Assembly: GCF_042453785.1 (NCBI RefSeq)
Contig: NC_091671.1
Span: 39,075,001-39,139,000 of the forward strand
Direction of reading: 5' to 3'
DNA length: 64,000 bases
Source: Malus domestica
Taxonomy: Eukaryota > Streptophyta > Magnoliopsida > Rosales > Rosaceae
Shown: positions 45,680 to 55,700 of the stretch, piece by piece
Layout of the letters: each line of letters begins with the position of its first letter
Position numbering within the stretch: position 1 is the first letter of the stretch
Program-made: the position numbers and the translations under genes
Notes under the pieces: generated by a model
Told to the model about the DNA's origin: nothing
Database searches by the model: none
Seen by the model: only the letters and a program-made list of their open reading frames with translations

Positions 45680-47354
45680 CTAATTGATCTTCAAATTTAC
45701 GAATGGAACTTCAATGAGTCTTGCCTCAAGTTTTTCTTTAATAAAATGTCTATCCACCTCCACATGTTTAGTTCGATCATGTTGAATCGGTATGTAAGCA
45801 ATGTCAATCGGAGCCTTGTTGTCACAATGTAGACGCATAACATGCTTGGGCCTAAATCCCAAACTCTCAGTAAGTTCCTCACCCAAAGCAGTTCACATAC
45901 TCTATGTGCCATGCTCTAGTATTCTGCTTCAGCACTTGATATAGCAACGACCTTTTGTTTCTTACTACCCAAGAGACTAGATTTCCACCAACAATAACAA
46001 AGTATCCTGATGTTGATCGTCTGTTAGTTACATCACCAGCCTAATCAGCATCAGTGTAGCCTTTAACGTCTAGATGATCATGTTTTGAAAACATTAATCA
46101 TTTCCCATGAGCTGACTTTAAATATCTCAAGATACAGTTTACAGCATCCATGTGTGTTTCGCTTGGTGCATGCATAAACTGGCTCACCATGCTAACTGCA
46201 TATGCTATATCTAGTCTAGTATGTGCAAGATATATTAGTTTACCAACAAGTCGCTGATATCTCTCTTTGTTGGTAGGTATCTGATTAGGATATTCACAAG
46301 TTTGTGATTCAACTCAATTGGGGTATCTACTGGTTTGCATGATAGCATCCCGGTTTCCGTCAAAATATCAAGAACATATTTCCGTTGTGATAGAAATATT
46401 CCTTGTTGTGAGCGGGCCACATCAATGCCCAAGAAATACTTTAAGGCACCGAGATCTTTCATCTCAAATTCACTTGCTAGATACTTTTGCAGTGCTGGCT
46501 TCTCTTTTGAATCATTTCCTATAACCACCATGTCATCCACATATACAATAAGAGCAATGATTTTATATTTCTTATGCTTTAAGAAAAGAGTATGATCTGA
46601 GTTGCTTTGCTTGTATCTAAAGATTTTCATCGATTTGGTAAATTTCACAAACCAAGCTCTTGGTGATTGTTTTAAACCATACAACGACTTTTTTAGTTTA
46701 CAAACGTTGTTGGTCTGATTGGGATCCAGCTTGCATCCTGGGGGAAGCTCCATGTAAACTTCTTCTTCTAAATCTCCATGCAGGAAAGCATTTTTGACAT
46801 CAAATTGTTGTAAAGGCCAGTCAAGGTTTGCTGCTAGGGATAAGAGTACACGAATAATGCTGATCTTAGCTACAAGGCAAAAGTCTCTTCGTAGTCAATG
46901 TCGTATGTTTGCGTGTAGCCTTTTGCCACTAATCTTGCTTTGTATCGCTCAATAGTGCCATCTGCATTGAATTTTACATTGTATATCCACTTGCAACCAA
47001 TTGCTCTCTTCCCCTTGGGTAGGTTAGTTAACTCCCAAGTAGAATTTTTCTGGAGTGCTTCCATTTCTTCATTCATTGCACGAGTCCCCCTAGGATCATT
47101 CATAGCATCCTCTACACTACAAGGAATAGATACAGTGGATAATTGATTTACAAATGCCTCACATGATGTAGATAGCCTATGGAAAGACACATGGTTAGCA
47201 ATTGGGTATTTAACCTTGGCTCTAGGATCAAGATCATACAACTGTTTAGGAATCCCTCAAGATTTTCGAGGGGGAAGTTGATATTTAGTGGACTCAATTT
47301 GACTTGACTCAGGTATGATCTCATCAGAAATAGAACTTCATCATCACTAGCCAT
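45680..47354 (-). pseudogene. Truncated pol of copia element 2
   Basis: A short MASDDE start near 47354 (gag-like beginning) runs within a few codons into the integrase-RT linker. The reverse transcriptase follows: GCKWIYNVKFNADGTIERYK (near 46980), then GLKQSPRAWF and YVDDMVV in 46235-46753. RNase H remains lie at 45680-45912 (LHCDNKAPIDIA). Frameshifts separate the pieces. Loss of everything between the gag start and RT looks like one deletion in the RNA or DNA. Confidence 0.85.
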
Positions 47355-47504
47355 TGTATAGGCTTAAGATCAGTGAAGTTGAAATAAAAGATGAAACTGA
47401 TATGGGAAAAAATGAAGAATAATTTGCTTATGATGGTAATCGAGATATGACTTTGGCGAAAGCTTTTTCTGGTTTTGAGGTTCAAGAGTCAGTCATGATC
47501 GACT

Positions 47505-47516
47505 GCCCCGATACCA
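47505..47516 (-). promoter_or_regulatory. Primer-binding site of copia element 2
   Basis: Minus strand reads TGGTATCGGGGC, two changes from the initiator-methionine tRNA site TGGTATCAGAGC, immediately inside the 5' LTR. Confidence 0.75.
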
Positions 47517-47752
47517 TCTCAGAAATAATGGGTTTGTGGGTCAATTTTCTTGTTTCATTGTATTACATTGGCTCCGTAAGCGTAAGGAGCTCTTTATATT
47601 ACAAACTATACATCTAATATCTAATACCCTTAACTACATGTTCCCACCTCACTTGACAACATTTAATGTGAGGAGTAATTACTGCCATGTCCATGTTGAC
47701 AGACAGCAGCTTCTTTTGTTGACAATAGCAGCTCCAGCAGCTCTTGTTGACA
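47517..47752 (-). repeat. 5' LTR of copia element 2
   Basis: Direct repeat of 45345-45583. It ends TTATTTCTGAGA in element orientation, directly adjoining the primer-binding site. Confidence 0.85.
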
Positions 47753-47813
47753 TAAGCCTCGCAAAACGGAGAGCCTTGTTGGCTTGGTGTTGCCCTTTAT
47801 AGTTCTGGATACT

Positions 47814-48066
47814 GCTGATTCCATATGCTTTCTACATAAATGTGGATTACAGGAAAGAATAAACAGAAACGTGACTCCATTAAATCACCGATAAGTACTA
47901 AAAGAGAAGGGTTCCCATCGAAAACAAAAAACAGAGAATGGTTACACAGACGGGAATGGGGAGAACTAGCGAAGACACCGGGAGGAAAGATAACGAACAG
48001 GGAAGAGAGACACTAAGAACTCCTATGCTCTTTCACTGTTGTCTGAAGATGAACTGCCTGATAACA
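47814..48066. other. Spacer and probable 3' UTR of the GPX gene
   Basis: No coding signal. The part adjoining 48067 is probably the 3' UTR of the minus-strand glutathione peroxidase gene. Confidence 0.4.
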
Positions 48067-48150
48067 TCACGCCTCCCCTAGCGCTTTCTTGATATCGGCC
48101 TGTGCCAAAGATAAGTTTTAAGCCATGATCAGAGTAATGCTTCTCTGTGA

Positions 48151-48207
<57 letters not shown>

Positions 48208-50427
48208 CTCAATGCTCAAGGGGGAGGTGGTTGGGGCGTACCGTTCAATGACATGGCCATCCTTGTCAACTAAGAACTTGGTGAAGTTCCACTTTATACT
48301 ATTCCCCAGAAATCCAGATTTACTTGCTTTGAGGAATTTGTACACAGGTTCTGTATCCGGCCCATTGACACGTACCTACATACAGAAAGGAGTACGGAAT
48401 TTATTTTGAACAGCCAGATTTAGTTTACAAATCGCGCCACAGAACTAAAGATCTTAAAATAAGATACACTGCTCAGTGCTCAGACAGCAATCAACTGGAT
48501 TAACACTCGTTATGGAGATAGCATAAGATAAGATAAGAGTATCTTAAACTGATGTGAGACATCAACAGTCAATTTCCGCTGCTTTCTCCTGGATGTAGGG
48601 CAAGCCAAATTTAAAACCAGTAACAGTTCCTCTGGTTAATAAATAAATATTTAATCGATTAGCTTGTTTGATTTCATGGTTTGTTTCCTGTCAATGGTTG
48701 TACTTTACTTTTGCACTCAGCTTGAAGCGCATCATCTTAGGAATTGAGAAGTGAAAGGTTTCCGAGTTCCACAGAAAAAGAAAATTGTTTCAGAAGTCGT
48801 GACCTCGAAGGGTGGCAAGGTTTGTTGTTTGTTTTCTAAAACATGTTGTAGTGGGGAAGGAACCCCATAATCTCGTGAGTAGAGGGTAGCATTAGGCTTA
48901 GCCAGCCCCTGCAGCCCTGCCTACGAATTATGTGAATAGGCCAAATTTACTTGGGATTTCCTTTTCTCAGAAATCAAAACAAACGAGGATTGGTATCCAG
49001 CAAGAGTAAGAGAATTCTATATCAGTATCAAGTTGTTGATCATGCCTTCCTCGAAAAGCTGTTTGAGAGAAAACGTTCTCTAACAGCTCGGGATAAATAG
49101 GCAGAAGGTAGCACTGAGCAGTATTTTTCTGTCCAGAATTTCAACATGGAAGAGAGATTAATGGCAAAATCCATGAGCCGCTAATAATATCACATCAGTA
49201 ATCGTCTTTTTTCAAAGCTCAGAACAGTACAAGCACCTTATACGGTTAAGATAATCTGATTGATTAGCAGATAGTAATGGGGTAAAAGTTACTCGGTTAC
49301 CTTCTTGAATATTGGATATTCAGCCTTGTATCTTGTACATGCAAATTGTTCAGCATCCTGACTTGTCCCGGGCTCTTGCTTTAGAAACTGATTGCACGGA
49401 AATGCCAAGATCTCAAAACCTGCAATCACTCATGTCCAAACCAAATCAAAAGACAAAACTAAACAAATATTCGCTCGAAGTCTTAACGGGCAAATGGCAT
49501 CACCTAAACTTAGAAGTACAAGGGTAGCATGGCGAGGGATAAATCACACGAACAATTTCAATACACGGATTTCTACAAGAACTTGGAAACCAGCAACACA
49601 AACAAAATATAACATTTGGTTTACAAAACAGAAATAAAACCCAGAACTTCATTCAAGAATTAAAGCTACGTCCCAGAAACTCAATTCTAAAATGATACAA
49701 CAACAACAAAGCTTCCACCAAGTGGGGCCGGCTGTATGAATCCTAGAACGCCACTGCACTCGGTTTTGCGCTCAATTCTAAAATGACAATCCCAACAATT
49801 TCGATAAACGGATTTCGCACCAGTAGTTGGAAATTAGCAATGAAATCATAACATTTGGTTTATGGAAAATGAAACAAAACAGAGTTTTTAAATGGGACAA
49901 TATCATTTATTATTTAACCATAACTCAAACTCAATTCTGAATAACAAGTTCATACATATAGAGCTGCAGCAGTGAAAAAAGTAATTAAAAAGGAAAGAAA
50001 AAAAAATTAACCTTTCTCTTTGCATTTGCTGTAAATCTCAGTCAACTGGGTATAATTCGTATCAGTAAACCCACTGAAGAACAAAAATACAAGAATTAAT
50101 CAATAGAAATTAAACCAAATTTAAAATTAAAAAAAAAAAAAAAAAAGTGAAGGAAAAAAGTGGAAGAAGAAGAACCATTTGGAAGCAACGTTGACGACGA
50201 GGACGACCTTCCCCTTGTAAACGCCGAGGTCCACCTCCTTCCCTCTGCTATCCTGCCACCACCACCCAGAGAAAATTCAGAAAGAACACAAAAAACCAAA
50301 CTTTATCAAGATTTTCTGAACCAAATGACAGACTTGGAGAAGAAAAGCCATCATTTTGAGATGGGTTTTCTACCTTCACTGTGAATTCATGGATGGATTG
50401 TTCAGAGACAGATTGGAAGCCACCCAT
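48067..50427 (-). CDS. Glutathione peroxidase (thioredoxin-dependent type)
   Basis: Six exons on the minus strand: 50374-50427, 50176-50252, 50012-50073, 49301-49419, 48208-48375, 48067-48099. They total 513 nt, or 170 residues. Catalytic residues are present: peroxidatic Cys44 (NVASKCGFT), Gln79, Trp133 and Asn134 (WNFTKF). Cys73 (FPCNQF) and Cys92 (FACTR) match the three-cysteine plant enzymes, which reduce hydroperoxides using thioredoxin rather than glutathione. There is no N-terminal targeting extension ([18 protein letters not shown]), so a cytosolic or membrane-peripheral location is likely, as in Arabidopsis GPX4/GPX5, which it resembles most. Gly2 could be myristoylated (inference). 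Intron 3 holds a 75-bp RTE insertion, and intron 5 begins with an AG microsatellite. The open frame at 48118-48345 reads through the intron 5 donor and is not the real end. Confidence 0.95.
48156..48204 (+). repeat. (AG)n microsatellite abutting a GPX splice donor
   Basis: About 24 AG repeats on the plus strand. On the coding (minus) strand this is a CT run that starts about three bases after the exon 5 donor GTAC. Confidence 0.92.
49696..49770 (-). mobile_element. 75-bp RTE 3'-end insertion in GPX intron 3
   Basis: The segment begins with a CAA run and GTGGGGCCGGCTGTATGAAT, the same 3' end seen at 26531 and 31620. It is bracketed by an exact 16-bp duplication CTCAATTCTAAAATGA (49680-49695 and 49771-49786). 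Severe 5' truncation, as expected for target-primed reverse transcription. Confidence 0.88.
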
Positions 50428-50875
50428 TTTCCCTGTTTCTCCCTCTAGACTCCCTGTTTCTCTCTCTAGCTGACTTTTACAAGGAAAAACAATAAACTGA
50501 GAAACTGTGGGAGGAAGGAGGAGGAGGAAAGGGTTGGACAGTTGCCTTATTTGTCATCAATCAATCCCATGGCAGGCAAGAGTTTCAAAAGTTTCTTAAT
50601 TTAGAGGCAATTGGGTTTAAAATTTTCAGTTTCCAGTTTCTTGTTGGGTGATGAATCATTGAGGAGTCTGTTTGCTGGTCCAGCCAGTAATGTGTTGTTG
50701 TCTTTCTACAATTCCAGTTCCAACCGGTTTTCTCTACGGGTCAACTCCTACTCATGTCATGAGTGTAATACAGCGTTTTCGGTTATTTAAAACCATTTAC
50801 GGCTCGTTTTAACTGTTTTTTTTCGTAAGAATTGTCTTGGCTGGTAATATTTTTTAAGTTCTTCGATGATTAGGT
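50428..50875. other. GPX promoter and 5' leader region
   Basis: Pyrimidine-rich leader on the minus strand just upstream of the GPX ATG. No clear TATA box was picked out. Confidence 0.35.
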
Positions 50876-51082
50876 ACTGGTTTAGTACTGAGGTTCTTTA
50901 ATAAAAATTAGATATAAAAAAAAGTTTAGCTTAAAAAGGTATTTGGTAAATACTTAAAAATAGTTTATTTTCACAGTTTCAGGTGAAAAAAAAAAGTTGA
51001 AAACGTGAAGCAGCAAAAATGAGCTTATTCTCACAGCACATCAGAAACAGTTTTTTTCCACAGTACATCAATACCAAACCAA
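50876..51082. mobile_element. MITE related to the copy at 49-253
   Basis: The left end ACTGGTTTAGTACTGAGGTT and the right end, read on the other strand, ATTGGTTTGGTATTGATGTA are terminal inverted repeats like those of the first MITE. The interiors share TTTTCACAG and TGAAGCAGCAAAAATGAGC-type stretches in opposite orientation. No clear target-site duplication. Confidence 0.55.
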
Positions 51083-51928
51083 TCCTAGAATTAGTCAAGG
51101 GCATCCCAAAGGCTTCCTAGGCCCAAGGACTAAACTATTAGGAAAATTGAATTTTTTTTTTAAATGTTGAATTTTATTAAAAATTGGGCAACTATACAAA
51201 ACTAAATTTAGATTACATGTCAATGAAATATCAATTATTAAAGACACATAATCAAATATCGACGACATACTAAAAACCAATAATTTCAACAATTGAAATT
51301 TTAAAAATGATATGATGAAAATATTTAGAAAATGTTTATATTAGTTACAAGCATTTTTAAATTTTATTTTGTCTAAAGCATTCAGAAACGTTAACCCTTC
51401 CCCAAGAAATAGAAAACCCTTATTTTGAAACCAGTTTGGTATCTTATATTTGTATATCTACCCAACAAAGAACTAGTCTTTTTCTTCTTTTTTAAAGACA
51501 AACAGGGCATGAGACCGAAAAAATGAAAAACAGCTCATGTACCTTGGTGAGGGTCACGCTTTGAACAAAGCAATTGAGAAATAAAGCCGCATTCACTTGC
51601 ATGATTGAGATTCTCAACAACTTCCCTCGTCAATCACACCAAAAATTGTTAATTAAGACCTTGTTTGGAAATGTTTTTAAAATGATTGAAAGCATTTTAA
51701 AAAAAATGCTTTGGAGTTCCAAAGTACTTGAAGTATTTCCTACAAAAAACATCAATTATGTACTTCTCATAAGAAGCTTCAAGTGCTTTTTTTCATGTTT
51801 ACGAACGATTGGTTCTAAAAATATTTTCACCAAAAACGCTTTTAGTAATTTAAAAAAAACAATCAAATGAACCCTAAACTATACTCTAAATTGTGAACCT
51901 GGTGCAAACTTGGGGTGATGGGGGAGGT
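51083..51928. other. AT-rich repeat-like spacer
   Basis: Contains AT-rich sequence that resembles dispersed repeats (CTTGTTTGGAAATGTTTTTA near 51660), but no element boundaries or genes could be established. Confidence 0.4.
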
Positions 51929-51937
51929 TTTCGAACC

Positions 51938-52113
51938 GGACTAGGATTCTCCGACTTCCTCTTTACATTCCCTTCCATCCCCTCCCCTCACATTCTCTAT
52001 TTTGTCTTTCTTATAAAAACGTAATATAAGATATTAACATGACTTAACCGTAACCGTTCAAATAGGAAGGGAGGAAAGGAGAGGAAAAAAAAAAGGGAAG
52101 AGAACCCTACTCC
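51938..52113. mobile_element. MITE with exact 9-bp TSD
   Basis: The left end GGACTAGGATTCTC and the right end, read on the other strand, GGAGTAGGGTTCTC are inverted repeats. An exact TTTCGAACC duplication (51929-51937 and 52114-52122) flanks it. It shares TIR style and an inner GACTTAACCGT motif with the MITE at 35983-36203, so the two are probably one Mutator-type family. Confidence 0.75.
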
Positions 52114-52409
52114 TTTCGAACCCGGGTGCCATGAGCTTAAATGAAGGCTCCAACCGCAAAGGCAATCAACCACATGCAAACATACAAAGTTACTTCAAGG
52201 TTTCAAATTGTTGCATCATCTTGGTACTTGTATAAAAAGAAAAATCGAGCACATAAAAGTTGCTCCGAACCGACGAGTTTCTGTTAACAAATGTCACAAA
52301 ATTCCTACGAAAGGGCTTTCAATAACTAAATTACTCTAAACATTTTGAGATAAAATTGGCTAAAAAAAAAAGAGGAAAGAAATGATACAATGCCAACCCT
52401 AAGAGTTAG

Positions 52410-52781
52410 TCACTGACGGCCTCTCATCAATTCAATCGTCTCTGCAAATGACCGTCTTCCCTGATCTGCGTTTGCAGGAGGAAGGATGATAGAATTACAT
52501 ATGTACAAGACCGAAAGCATTATATTCCAACGCTCGGTCTTCGGTGCCTTGTAGCCTCCTCCTCTTTCTAAACGTCTGTGCCTCGCGGCGTCAAGATGAC
52601 CGACGCTCTTGAATAAGCGGGGCAGGAGCAAGATCAAAAATGGATCATTACCTAAAATTCATGAACCGTTATAGAATTAGCAAGAGTGTTTAGTGTTAAC
52701 TAACAACTATTAGAAAAGGGTAAATTAAAGCACATTGTAGCTGCAACACACCAGTCCTGACGACAACTTGCTACATTTCGA
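52410..52781 (-). other. Probable 3' UTR of the HUA2-like gene
   Basis: It lies directly downstream of the TGA at 52782. The exon continues past the stop, and a further UTR exon is possible around 52410-52640, but this rests on position only. Confidence 0.35.
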
Positions 52782-55700
52782 TCATCTTGGCCGCCAATAG
52801 CTTGGACCTGAAGCATAAACAAGAGTCGCTTAGCCAACGATTTTAATGTCCCTATATATTATAATGGAAATCCAAAACACCAATTTTTCCCAGCCTAAAA
52901 CAGATGAACACGAATATATTAGGGGATAATTTTCTCCAGGCACAAAGCGAGTTATTACAGAAAATTCACACACCTCTGCCTGTGACGGGTATGGGACCTT
53001 CAAAAGGTGGTCTAAAGGGCATAGAGTCTCTGTGGCTCATCGAGCGGGGAGGATATCTCCAACCTTGGCCAGGTCCTCTTGTTGTTTCACATGGAGGGCC
53101 AGAATATGGGTCAGTTCCATAAGAAGTTTTGCCTTTATCAGGATATCGAGGACCTATTGCAAAAAGAGGGCCAACAATTCTGAAATCAAAATATTGCAAT
53201 TAAATACAAAGCGTTGCTATCATAAAATTATTTGTACTCTAAAATCTTACCTGAAAAAGAATGTGAATGAAATCTCCAGCTATCGCGGGGCTCATACGGG
53301 CCAGGTTTCATTCTTTCATGGTTATTGTAACAGTTTTCCCTGTCCCCATAGTCAAATCTGTTGTGATGATAAGGAGGCGGAGCCTCACGTCGAGGCTTTA
53401 CCTGTTGGTCTCCTTGAACATATGAGAACTGACTGGATGGTGGAGCACGAGGTGGTAGTAAAGGGTAACCTTTATTCTGGAAGGTATCACCATCAGAGTG
53501 CGGCACATTTCTATCTGAATATGTAGGAAAACTACTATAAGAGCACGATGTAGAATCAGGCATCTGTTTCTGATGATCTCTGCATTCAGAGGCACAATAA
53601 TGCATGGCATCGGGAATTGTTTGGTTGACTCTTGGTGCATTCAACTGCTGAGGTGGAGGTTGAACTCTGTTGTCACGCACATTCTGCAAATGCACATCCA
53701 AAAGTTAGAAGAAAAGCAATATCATGACAATTTTTATACAGATTTAAAGAAAACAAGAGAAGTATGGCAAATACGCACATGTGTAACAGTGTAGGACTTT
53801 GAATCAACACCAATCATATAGGCATCGGGCAGAGCGCATGGATGATGGATCACATGAGGTGGAGGCAGTGGTGGTGGAGGCGGAGGAGAAGATGGTAGTG
53901 GAGGAGATGACGGTGGCACATCTCGAGGTAGTGGAGGGGCAAGGGACGGTTGATAATTCTGTTCAAACTGATTATGTGAAGCCTGCACACCATTGGCTCC
54001 AGTAACACCACAAGATGAACTCATGTTAACATCACAAGAAGGTGCCACATCCTCCATTTCAAGCTCTCCATCCACATCTTCCAAGATATGCCTATGTCTT
54101 TCAGTGGCAGGTGTGGTTTCTTCTTGTTCTTCATGGGCCTGAGGATTGTGCTCAGGAGTGACAGCCTCAAAACTTTCCCCATCAGAATCACATCCATCAT
54201 CTTCATCCTTGAGCATGCGGGGCATACAAAGTCCCGGAAGTTGAAAACTTGAATTGCTGTAGCAAAAAAAGAACTCAATAAACAATTTGATATGAGAATC
54301 TGAGAAAATCTAGTAGTAAGGTCCAGCCAATTCAAACCTTCCATATTCGTCAACAAGCATACCCTCCATTTCTCTAAGAGGATCATCCAAAGACCTTTCC
54401 GTTCTCGCGGAGCGCCTGCCATATGCACCAGAAGAAGAAGACACACCATGAGTATCTAGTTCTCGCATATGGCGATGAATTATGGACTCTGGAACAATCC
54501 TTCTCTCTGACCAAAGTTTCAAAACCTTATACAAAAGAAGAGAAACAGGCAAGGCATTTAGCACAACGCATATGACATTGTAAGGTCCGAAATTTACGGA
54601 GTATTAAGCAATAATGAAGAGTGGGATGCTATTACAACATGCTATGAATGGGCAACAAAAAAAAAAGACCCTAAGGAAAAGTACTTGGCTTACCTTTAAA
54701 CATTGTCTACGATTTTCATGTGCAGAACTTCCAGGAGGAGCAGCAGCTGACAATAACCGTGGCAGGATTGCTTGGATTGCAGAAGGGTACATACCACAGC
54801 CATCACCTATTTTTCAAAATCAATATCAAGACAACGAAATCCAACACATAGTATATTTGTAATTCCCTTAATTCTATTTGTGCGAGAGGATTAGCTCTGA
54901 TAAACAACATAGATGTATTACCCTTCAACCCTCGGGTGCATTGAGCAATTGAATCCACCAGGAAGAATAAGTCTACCCTCCGGTGTAAGCTTGACTCAGT
55001 TTCCAAATAATGGGCAAGAATCTCCAATACCTGAGTTTTAAAGAAGAGAAATTATAAAAGGATGCATATTTTTCCTCCGCCAATATTTCAACATTATTTT
55101 AAGTACAACAAGAAATAGCAAAAAGAAGTTTTATGTATCCTCTACAACTACAAGGAGTGATGTTCCTGGTCTCCATCTAATCATCAAGAAAGCATTCATA
55201 TACAACTACAATGACGAGTTATTACCGGTCTCCACTTAGTTATCATGAAAGCATTCATATATCTAAAATGTTTTACAAAAATTTGGCATAGAAAATTGAA
55301 CTTAAAAAAGAAAGCCCGGAGGGGAAATAAGGTACAATTTTTTGAACCTACGTTAGAGATTAGATTTCACCTACCTTAGCAGCTACACCAAGCTTTCCAC
55401 AGTCCATAGCAACACGAGTTGCTCGACCAATGCTCTCCTTGGTCCTTGTCAATGTTCCAAGCATTGTCTCAAATGATAAGAGGGTTGCATGTACTTCTGC
55501 ATACCTGCCCACAGATTTTGGTCTTTGACTGACAACTGATTCAGACTTTCCGTCCTCACCAAGTATAGTAGATGCAGTTCTCTTGTTCTGCAAATCACCA
55601 TCTGGACTACAACTGCCATTGTTCTGAAGAATATTACTACTATCTGAAGTTGACGTGTGACAGCCTGAGGTATTGGGAGGTGATGCATGTGCGAGAGAAT

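Larger units (their letters stand above)
45345..47752 (-). mobile_element. Copia retrotransposon with large internal deletion
   Basis: LTRs at 45345-45583 (239 bp) and 47517-47752 (236 bp) enclose only 1.9 kb. A primer-binding site and polypurine tract are in place. The interior keeps only reverse transcriptase and RNase H remnants; gag, protease and integrase are gone. The flanks TAACC (45340-45344) and TAAGC (47753-47757) are a probable 5-bp duplication with one mismatch, within the Au SINE. The LTRs are very similar, so it is younger than copia element 1. Confidence 0.9.
45234..47798 (+). mobile_element. Au SINE split by a copia insertion
   Basis: The 5' part (45234-45344) carries GAGCAACGGAAATGTTGCTC, then the B-box region TCACGAGTTCGAGTTGTG, then AAGGGTAAGGTTGCGTA, as in Au SINEs. 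The 3' part (47753-47798) reads GGAGAGCCTTGTTGG to TTGCCCTTT. An exact 15-bp duplication ATAGTTCTGGATACT (45219-45233 and 47799-47813) brackets the pair, so the two halves are one SINE. A 2.4-kb copia element sits between them. The central part of the SINE appears shortened. Confidence 0.85.

Noticed and set aside
48118..48345. GPX C terminus ending in Ser-Leu repeats
   Set aside because: It is read-through of the exon 5 donor into the CT microsatellite; the true last exon is 48067-48099 ([10 protein letters not shown]).
52114..52200. Possible tRNA-like sequence near TTCGAACCCGGGTGCC
   Set aside because: The B-box-like part overlaps the MITE target-site duplication, and no acceptor stem or convincing A box could be drawn.
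52966..53526. Plus-strand 164-residue frame
   Set aside because: Antisense to HUA2 exons 9-10, which splice cleanly on the minus strand.
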